Shown: positions 5,588 through 10,452 of the stretch, one piece after another
Layout of the letters: every line of letters starts with the position of its first letter
Numbering within the stretch: the stretch's first letter is position 1
DNA from: Nitrospirales bacterium
GTDB taxonomy: Bacteria > Nitrospirota > Nitrospiria > Nitrospirales > UBA8639
NCBI GenBank assembly: GCA_013817135.1
Contig: JACDDF010000037.1
Span: 1 to 10,452 of the forward strand
Direction: 5' to 3'
Length of the DNA: 10,452 bases
Position numbers and translations under genes: made by a program
Notes under the pieces: model-generated
Told to the model about the DNA's origin: nothing
Seen by the model: only the letters and a program-made list of their open reading frames with translations
Databases searched by the model: none

Positions 5588-7531
5588 TTAGTTGAGTTGG
5601 GTAAACGTCTTATTCTTGACCTGGAGTAGGTAGAGCCTCCGGTTAAGAATGCCGGCGGAGCTAAAGGAGGCAAATCCGCTCAACGCCGGCAAGTCAGAGC
5701 GTCGCACAAGTTGGTCCCAGATCCCCTGTCCGGATTGAGCCCCCTGGCGGATGGTTTCCATAACCATGGTTGCCGCATCATAGGCTTGAAAGGCAAAGAG
5801 GGATGGTTCTTTTTGAAACTGACTGCGATACCGCTGAACAAACATCTGAATGTTGGGGTCAGGGCTGTTTGGGAAAAACCCATCGACAAAAATATGGCCG
5901 TCCAGATCGTGCTTGGCCCATCGAAACAACTCAGGATTATGCCAGCTATTGCCGCCTAAAATCGGCACATTCATGTCATAAAATGCCAGTTGCGCGGCAA
6001 TGAGGGCTAAGTGCACCGGCTGTCCTGGGACAAACACGGCGTCAAACCCCGGTGTATAGACTGCCCGATCTTCCCCGGTTCTGGTTTTTTCATTTGAGGT
6101 CGTGCCGTATGTGGCCAGATCTTTTTCTTTCAAGTGGCGTAATTGTTCACCAATATCGGTCTGGTCGTCAGCATAGCCTTCAGAGGCGATAATTTCCCCT
6201 CCGGAGTGCAACACTTCCTTAGCGAACATATCAGCCATTTCACGTCCATACGCTGTTTGGGGATAAATAATGCCAAAGCGATGGTAGCCCAGCTTTAGGA
6301 TGGCATATTCTACCAGGCGTTTGGCTTGGACGGATGAGGTCATGGCGGTACTAAACCAAAATGATCCAAACTGCCGCACGTTCAAGAGTGTGGAAGAAGG
6401 GGTGACAAATGGTATGGCATTTTCATCCGGGAGTCGGCCGAGTTCCTGTATCTCACGAGACAACAAGGGCCCCACGACCGCAATGGGCCGAAATTCATCA
6501 AGCATTTGTTGAATCTCGACGCGTAACGGGGCGGTGAGAGTTGTGGTGTCTTTTACGACCAGCCCAACCGAGGTCAGTCCCCATTGTTCCTTGGCGATTT
6601 CGAGGGCGAGACGAATGCCGTTTAACGAATCTGTGCCATAGGGTTTCATTGGACCGGAAAAAGGCAGGGCGGCTGCCACAATATGAGTATGGAATTTGAT
6701 CTTGCTGATAAATGATTGCAGGAGGGCCATCGCAGTTTGAGCATAAGGGTGGGTGGGAAAGCGTTTAAGAAATCCCCGGATATCCCGTTCGGCCAGGACC
6801 TCATCTCCGTGGGCGGTATGCAGTTCAATCAGCCGGATGGTCGCGATGTCACCTGGATAGCGGGAGGCATAACCTTCCACCAGTTCCTGGAGGGCGGGTT
6901 CGTCTAACTGTTGCAAAACCAGGGATTGAGCGATGCCTTCTAATTCGAGCCGTTCTGTTTGATCGGCCAGACCCATTTCATTTAATACAGCTTTTACGGC
7001 GCCCAGCGGGTTGTGATTGGCTAACTCGGTTTGACGGATCAATTGGAATATTGACCGGCGTAGGACGAGATCAGTGGCATAGTCCAGTGCCTGATACAAT
7101 TGATCCAGGGCTGGCTGATAGTCCTGTGACTCGATATAGAGTTCGGCCATCAAAACACGAGCCGGGTTCGTGGAACGCGAAAAGGGAAATTCTTCCAGGA
7201 GTTGCTTTAAAACTGTAAGGGCATCAGTTGGCTGGTGATCATGTTTCAGTGCGGTCGCTTGCAAGAGATAGGCTTCTTCCAGGATCTCCGGAGGAGGGAA
7301 GGAATCAATCAACTGTTCGAGAATCGTGATGGCGGCTGCAGGGTTACCTGCTTCCAGCTCCAATCTTGCCCGTTCTAGAAGAGGGGAAGTTGAAGCTTGT
7401 TGGGCAAATGCCAGGTTGGTGCCTCCGCCCATGAAGGGCCACCATCCCTGGTCCAACAACGATCCCAAGCTCCCAAGGATGAGACACAATAGGGCTCGCA
7501 GCAACAGATATTTGAGTAAGACAGCCGTCAA
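5588..7531 (-). CDS. Exported TPR plus periplasmic-binding (type 1) protein, LpoA-like layout
   Basis: This 647-residue protein is probably periplasmic. An N-terminal hydrophobic stretch (about 4-26) and an Ala-Phe-Ala motif (41-43) before Gln44 suggest a long signal peptide cut after residue 43. Residues about 45-275 are helical repeats of TPR type, for example the AGNPAAAITILEQLI unit near 61 and PTDALTVLKQLLEEFP near 101. From about 282 to 640 lies a type 1 periplasmic-binding fold of the branched-chain amino acid receptor kind, with AAALPFSGPMKPYG at 286-299, VVGPLLSRE at 352-360 and the FVTPSS segment at 375-380. TPR plus this fold is the layout of LpoA, an outer-membrane activator of penicillin-binding proteins, but no lipobox is seen. 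A sensor or solute-binding role is also possible. The start is TTG, with AGG about 9-10 bases upstream; no ATG or GTG lies upstream in frame before a stop. It leads the M50-trpS unit. Confidence 0.8.
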   Translation of the reverse strand: MTAVLLKYLLLRALLCLILGSLGSLLDQGWWPFMGGGTNLAFAQQASTSPLLERARLELEAGNPAAAITILEQLIDSFPPPEILEEAYLLQATALKHDHQPTDALTVLKQLLEEFPFSRSTNPARVLMAELYIESQDYQPALDQLYQALDYATDLVLRRSIFQLIRQTELANHNPLGAVKAVLNEMGLADQTERLELEGIAQSLVLQQLDEPALQELVEGYASRYPGDIATIRLIELHTAHGDEVLAERDIRGFLKRFPTHPYAQTAMALLQSFISKIKFHTHIVAAALPFSGPMKPYGTDSLNGIRLALEIAKEQWGLTSVGLVVKDTTTLTAPLRVEIQQMLDEFRPIAVVGPLLSREIQELGRLPDENAIPFVTPSSTLLNVRQFGSFWFSTAMTSSVQAKRLVEYAILKLGYHRFGIIYPQTAYGREMADMFAKEVLHSGGEIIASEGYADDQTDIGEQLRHLKEKDLATYGTTSNEKTRTGEDRAVYTPGFDAVFVPGQPVHLALIAAQLAFYDMNVPILGGNSWHNPELFRWAKHDLDGHIFVDGFFPNSPDPNIQMFVQRYRSQFQKEPSLFAFQAYDAATMVMETIRQGAQSGQGIWDQLVRRSDLPALSGFASFSSAGILNRRLYLLQVKNKTFTQLN

Positions 7532-7658
7532 AGGGAATTTACCTAAACGCCTTGGAAATGGAAGGGTATGTCCGTATGGAAACAGTCCTACACCCGAATG
7601 AATATGTGGGTGGATAATTCAAGAGCAGAACACGGTGACGACAACACTTTTCTTGTTT

Positions 7659-7667
7659 AGTATATCA
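7659..7667 (-). promoter_or_regulatory. Possible extended -10 promoter for the TPR/PBP-M50-trpS unit
   Basis: On the minus strand the sequence reads TGATATACT. TATACT (7659-7664) matches the -10 consensus in five of six bases, and the TG one base upstream (7666-7667) forms an extended -10. No good -35 box sits 16-18 bases further upstream, which is acceptable for extended -10 promoters. A leader of about 120 bases would precede the TTG start. That leader includes a small CACCC/GGGTG inverted repeat (7591-7595 and 7608-7612). Confidence 0.45.
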
Positions 7668-7703
7668 GGAAGTTCTCTTACCAAAATAGAAGAACGTCAG
7701 AAA

Positions 7704-7733
7704 ATCTCCCGACCGGACCACGGCCGGTGAGAT
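7704..7733. repeat. Inverted repeat in the divergent gap upstream of xerD
   Basis: The arms ATCTC (7704-7708) and ACCGG (7712-7716) pair perfectly with CCGGT (7724-7728) and GAGAT (7729-7733). The result is a 10-pair stem with a three-base bulge (7709-7711) and a seven-base loop. It lies 55 bases before the recombinase start and 37 bases from the putative promoter of the opposite unit. Read on the minus strand it is followed by a few T residues, so it could act as a terminator against antisense transcription. A leader hairpin for xerD or an operator are alternatives. Confidence 0.4.
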
Positions 7734-7788
7734 CATCAAAAAGTTTGGGGTTCTTCCATCATGAAGATGAGGGTGGCATAAAGAGCTG

Positions 7789-8718
7789 ATGCAGGAATTC
7801 GTCGATCGCTATCTGACCATGTTGCAAGTAGAGCAGGGCTATGCCGCGAATACGATTGAGAGCTATCGCCGGGACCTCAGAAAGCTCGAGATTTTTTTTC
7901 GAACACATGACATTGCCGATCCTACACATCTTTCCAAGCCACTGTGGTTTCAATTCTTAAGCAGCTTGAAAGCCGAAGGCCTGGCCTCCTCCTCAATTGC
8001 GAGGTGCCTGGCTTCTGTCCGGGGTTTCTATAAATCCCTTGAGAGGGGAAAAGATGACCCGACCTTTGAGGGTATGTTGAAAGGGACGCCAAAGCAATGG
8101 AGTCAATTGCCAAAGTTGTTGTCCGAAGCGGAAGTGACCAGATTGCTCAATTTGCCTATCATGGCCACCAGGGAGGATTCTCGTGATGCCGCCATGGTGG
8201 AACTGCTCTATGCCACCGGTCTTCGGGTGTCTGAACTCATCAATTTGGAAGTCGCGCATCTCAACCTGGATGTGGGATTTTTGCAGGCGACCGGCAAGCG
8301 GGACAAACAACGAATCGTTCCGATCGGAGATAAGGCACGCCAATTGGTCTCGGAGTATCTGCAGTCTTCCCGCCCTGCCTTTGTCAAAAGGCGAACGCCT
8401 TCGGCGTTATTTCTCACCCGGCTGGGTGGGGCCATGAGCCGGCAATGTTTTTGGAAAATCCTCAAAGATCGCACGGCCCGTGCAGGAATCACAAAGCCGA
8501 TTTCACCTCACATGCTTCGCCATTCCTTTGCCACGCATTTATTGGATCATGGTGCCGATCTTCGTTCGGTCCAAATGATGCTCGGCCATGCCAGCATTGC
8601 CACGACACAAATCTATACCCATGTTGAGCAAGCACGGCTCAAAAAAGTTCACGACCAATATTTTCCCCGGAAACAACGTACCAGGGTCATCGGAGCTCCC
8701 AACGGCTCTGAGTCTTGA
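7789..8718 (+). CDS. xerD: Tyrosine recombinase, XerC/XerD family, XerD-like
   Basis: This is a site-specific recombinase of the Xer type, which resolves chromosome dimers at dif with a partner recombinase and FtsK. The 309-residue length is typical. The N-terminal SAM-like core-binding domain spans about 1-90, with the usual GYAANTIESYRRDL segment (17-30). The catalytic domain shows Arg146 in ATGLRVSEL, Lys170 in TGKRDKQRIVP, His241 and Arg244 in HMLRHSFATHLLDHGADLRS, His267 in LGHAS, and the nucleophile Tyr276 in TTQIYTHV. The complete R-K-H-R-H-Y set indicates an active enzyme. The C-terminal RLKKVHDQYFPR after the nucleophile looks more like XerD than XerC, but the distinction is not secure. 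The ATG is the only start in frame after an upstream stop at 7768; the ribosome-binding site is weak. It is divergent from the TPR/PBP unit, not within a mobile element. Confidence 0.93.
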   Translation: MQEFVDRYLTMLQVEQGYAANTIESYRRDLRKLEIFFRTHDIADPTHLSKPLWFQFLSSLKAEGLASSSIARCLASVRGFYKSLERGKDDPTFEGMLKGTPKQWSQLPKLLSEAEVTRLLNLPIMATREDSRDAAMVELLYATGLRVSELINLEVAHLNLDVGFLQATGKRDKQRIVPIGDKARQLVSEYLQSSRPAFVKRRTPSALFLTRLGGAMSRQCFWKILKDRTARAGITKPISPHMLRHSFATHLLDHGADLRSVQMMLGHASIATTQIYTHVEQARLKKVHDQYFPRKQRTRVIGAPNGSES

Positions 8719-8768
8719 GCAGGGTTAACCTCCAAGTGGCTTTTTCGTTATTATGCCAGGAGACTTAA

Positions 8769-8803
8769 GCTCCCATCGATCCAAAAGAATTGAGGGAGCC
8801 TTT
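8769..8803 (+). terminator. Hairpin, possible terminator after xerD
   Basis: GCTCCC (8769-8774) and TCGAT (8776-8780) pair with ATTGA (8789-8793) and GGGAGC (8794-8799), with one bulged A at 8775, one G-T wobble and an eight-base loop. The stem is followed by CTTTG, which is a poor U-tract. It lies 51 bases after the xerD stop and is the best terminator candidate there. The weak tail keeps the call tentative. Confidence 0.4.
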
Positions 8804-8814
8804 GAGTATGTATT

Positions 8815-8877
8815 CCATAGGCTGCCATGTCGAGGGATCGTAAGCATTAAAATTTGCAATTGGAAAAAGGCCTATGG
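8815..8877. repeat. Eight-base inverted repeat CCATAGGC/GCCTATGG
   Basis: CCATAGGC (8815-8822) is exactly complementary to GCCTATGG (8870-8877), with a 47-base interval that is AT-rich in its second half. It lies just before the zinc-ribbon gene, with its right arm 32 bases from that gene's ribosome-binding site. Whether it forms a structure, binds a protein or is chance cannot be decided from one copy; no second copy is seen in the window. Confidence 0.35.
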
Positions 8878-8921
8878 CAGGCTAGCACCGGTCGTTTATT
8901 TCATTTTTGGAGGGTTTGGTT

Positions 8922-9107
8922 ATGAAGTATCGGAAGCAGGTACATTATGTCAAAGGGGTATTTGCCTGCCCCAAATGTCATCAACATTTTGTGCAAGAGA
9001 AGTGGTTGGAGGAAATCCGGGTGCGGTGTCATAAGTGTGATTATCGAGGGGCTTTGACCCATGTGTCAGTAGAGGAACAGATAGACGAGGAAGTTGAACG
9101 TCGGTAG
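8922..9107 (+). CDS. Small zinc-ribbon protein of unknown function
   Basis: This 61-residue protein has two cysteine pairs, CPKC (16-19) and CHKC (36-39), giving C-x2-C-x16-C-x2-C. That is a zinc-ribbon or rubredoxin-like knuckle arrangement likely to bind one Zn(II). The second knuckle continues D-Y-R-G, and the C-terminus is acidic (EEQIDEEVERR). The start is placed at the ATG at 8922 because a strong GGAGGG site (8909-8914) lies seven bases upstream. A TTG at 8907 opens the frame earlier but overlaps that site and is unlikely. It has no signal peptide, so it is probably cytoplasmic. It stands alone between xerD and the flavodoxin-like gene, all on the plus strand. I do not recognise a named family, and the role is unknown. 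DNA-, RNA- or protein-binding are all possible. Confidence 0.75.
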   Translation: MKYRKQVHYVKGVFACPKCHQHFVQEKWLEEIRVRCHKCDYRGALTHVSVEEQIDEEVERR

Positions 9108-9181
9108 CGGAGCGTGATGGCCTTCCTGGTTGGTCTTTCAGGTCAGGATAGTCGGCTCCATTATTCCAGTTCGAATCTCCC

Positions 9182-9817
9182 ATGAAGATTTCTCGGGGAA
9201 ATATTCTTTGGGTAGCTCTGGCTGCCCTTGTTTGGTTTTGTGGGTGTGCACAAGTTTCCGCTCAAGTGCAAGCTTCTCAGGTTAGCCATTCCCTGCGGGT
9301 CTTAGTTGCCTATCATTCCCTGTCCGGTCATACGGCCGAGATGGCCAAGGCCGTGAAAAAAGGTGCTGAATCGGTTGAAGGGACCACCGTACTGCTGAAA
9401 ACGGTAGGGCAGGTGACAGCCGATGAGTTGTTTGGCAGCGATGCCGTCATAGTGGGTTCGCCGGTGTATTGGTCGAATATGTCAGGTGAAGTCAAAACTT
9501 TTTTTGACCGGTGGCAGTTTGAATTTGGCGTGTTTCCTGAATGGAAAATGCGCAATAAAGTGGGAGCGGCGTTTGCCACGGGTGGACAAGTATCCAGCGG
9601 GAAAGAGGTGACGATGCTGACCATCCTTGCAGCCATGCTCGGGAACAAGATGATTGTGGTGAGTGACGGAGGAGCGTTTGGTGCTTCAGCGACCACGGAA
9701 GGCGACAGCCCTGGCATTAATGATGTGGAGCGGGCCGATGCATGGGCGTTGGGGAAGCGGGTGGCGGAAGTGGCATGGATGATCAAGCGAGGACAGGCGC
9801 TTCCAGGTCAACCATGA
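9182..9817 (+). CDS. Exported flavodoxin/WrbA-like FMN-binding protein
   Basis: This 211-residue protein carries a flavodoxin fold of the WrbA/NAD(P)H:quinone oxidoreductase kind behind an export signal. Residues 1-27 have a short basic start, a hydrophobic core (about 8-21) and a V-S-A site before Gln28, consistent with signal peptidase I cleavage. A CGC at 20-22 is not a standard lipobox. The FMN phosphate loop is YHSLSGHT (44-51). GSPVYWSNMSGEVKTFFDR (92-110) and FATGGQVSSGKE (131-142) match the flavin-contact loops of this family. The C-terminal segment (about 167-200) contains the helix typical of WrbA-type proteins. The family is normally cytoplasmic, so export would be unusual. The ribosome-binding site before the ATG is weak. 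The next gene starts 10 bases after the stop, suggesting coupling. The fold is clear; the reaction and cofactor loading are unknown. Confidence 0.83.
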   Translation: MKISRGNILWVALAALVWFCGCAQVSAQVQASQVSHSLRVLVAYHSLSGHTAEMAKAVKKGAESVEGTTVLLKTVGQVTADELFGSDAVIVGSPVYWSNMSGEVKTFFDRWQFEFGVFPEWKMRNKVGAAFATGGQVSSGKEVTMLTILAAMLGNKMIVVSDGGAFGASATTEGDSPGINDVERADAWALGKRVAEVAWMIKRGQALPGQP

Positions 9818-9827
9818 AAGACGTTCC

Positions 9828-10452
9828 ATGAGTGCGTTGCCGGGGTGCACAGACGAAAAATGGGTCATTTATTGGGAGCGGGAGTATTCCACGGCCTTTG
9901 CTCCTGAACGACTTAAGCTTGATTTTCATCCGCATCGTCCGCTGATGACCAACATGCCCTTGTCCGAGCAGCGTGAGGTTGCGGCCAGCGGATATAAGGT
10001 CATCCCGGATGATTGCGGGCCGGTTCGCTTCGTAGGGCAATATGGGTGGTTGATCCGTTCGCCGGCGGATTGTCGTATTCGAAGAAAAGGGAGTGGGTTT
10101 GAATGGCAGTCTCCGCCTATTCGACCTGAGGAGCAGCTTTTGGGCTACAAATCGTTTTCAGGAATGTATGTTGATACGATTCTTAATAGTGGATTTCCCA
10201 AGCTCTATTGCGGAATTCGTTTTTATTACCCCATGCAACTTGGCATGATGATGAAGGATCTTCCCAATCATTTTTATTATTTCCCAAAGCGGACCTTCTC
10301 CATCTGGGAAGGGATTAAAACGCAGGAATACAAAGTGACACCGAATGATTTTCTTCCTGACTACGTAGCCTTTGTCACGAATTTTCTGATCCAATTGGAC
10401 CCATCTACCGAGGAGCCTATCACTATATTGCGTGGGGATCCCATTGGCCTTG
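9828..10452 (+). CDS. Hypothetical protein, 3' end outside window
   Basis: An open frame begins at ATG 9828 and stays open for 208 codons to the right edge, so the protein is incomplete at its C-terminus. It begins MSALPGCTDEKWVIYWEREY and is rich in aromatic residues, Pro and Arg. There is no signal peptide or membrane segment. A G-Q-Y-G-W-L-I-R-S-P stretch (about 70-79) is followed by R-K-G-S-G-F-E-W, and later by F-P-K-L-Y-C-G-I-R-F-Y-Y-P. A GW-I-x-x-P core followed by a beta-rich domain recalls the uncharacterised DUF6065 family, but this is a weak impression from memory. No catalytic motif is recognised. It starts 10 bases after the flavodoxin-like gene and is probably cotranscribed with it. 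The opposite-strand reading over the same region is short and unrecognisable, and the length and codon regularity of this frame support it as the real one. Confidence 0.72.
   Translation, partial: MSALPGCTDEKWVIYWEREYSTAFAPERLKLDFHPHRPLMTNMPLSEQREVAASGYKVIPDDCGPVRFVGQYGWLIRSPADCRIRRKGSGFEWQSPPIRPEEQLLGYKSFSGMYVDTILNSGFPKLYCGIRFYYPMQLGMMMKDLPNHFYYFPKRTFSIWEGIKTQEYKVTPNDFLPDYVAFVTNFLIQLDPSTEEPITILRGDPIGL

Noticed and set aside
7789..8718. The recombinase as an integrase marking a mobile element
   Set aside because: The protein matches the housekeeping Xer length and motifs; no attachment-site repeats, tRNA target or phage genes flank it.
8753..9034. 93-residue plus-strand frame spanning the zinc-ribbon gene
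   Set aside because: It has no ribosome-binding site, crosses both inverted repeats and overlaps the better-supported zinc-ribbon gene in a different frame.
9783..10040. Minus-strand frame opposite the last gene
   Set aside because: It crosses the flavodoxin gene's end and the start of the longer plus-strand frame, with no ribosome-binding site or recognisable sequence.

Overview
The window is ordinary bacterial chromosome carrying core metabolism and housekeeping genes. GC content is moderate, near 50% by eye. The gene set and order would suit Nitrospirota, perhaps a Nitrospira-like genome: gap-pgk-tpiA-secG, a TPR plus periplasmic-binding lipid/peptidoglycan-type sensor, a membrane M50 peptidase, a cysteine-rich trpS and a xerD-type recombinase. 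That assignment is inference and has not been tested by any search. I see no rRNA, tRNA, CRISPR array or insertion sequence.

Layout. On the minus strand, read right to left, there are two consecutive transcription units. The first starts in the gap near 7660. It encodes a 647-residue exported TPR/periplasmic-binding protein (5588-7531), a site-2-type M50 metallopeptidase (4860-5582) and tryptophanyl-tRNA synthetase (3853-4839), with only 5 and 20 bases between genes. The second starts at a convincing sigma70-type promoter (-35 at 3644-3649, -10 at 3621-3626). It encodes glyceraldehyde-3-phosphate dehydrogenase, phosphoglycerate kinase, triosephosphate isomerase and SecG, which are three consecutive triose-phosphate enzymes plus a Sec translocon subunit. 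Its leader holds a composite inverted repeat that would pair with the gap ribosome-binding site.

On the plus strand, divergent from the first unit, lie a XerC/XerD tyrosine recombinase (7789-8718), a 61-residue zinc-ribbon protein (8922-9107), a flavodoxin/WrbA-like protein with an export signal (9182-9817), and an unrecognised gene that starts at 9828 and runs off the right edge.

The best candidates for a second look are: (1) four cysteines in TrpS spaced as in the [4Fe-4S]-carrying Thermotoga-type TrpRS; (2) the leader hairpin/operator of the gap operon; (3) the predicted secreted flavodoxin and its tightly coupled unknown neighbour; (4) the TPR-PBP/M50/trpS operon. I did not find a convincing new multi-gene system, and most of the window is conventional.
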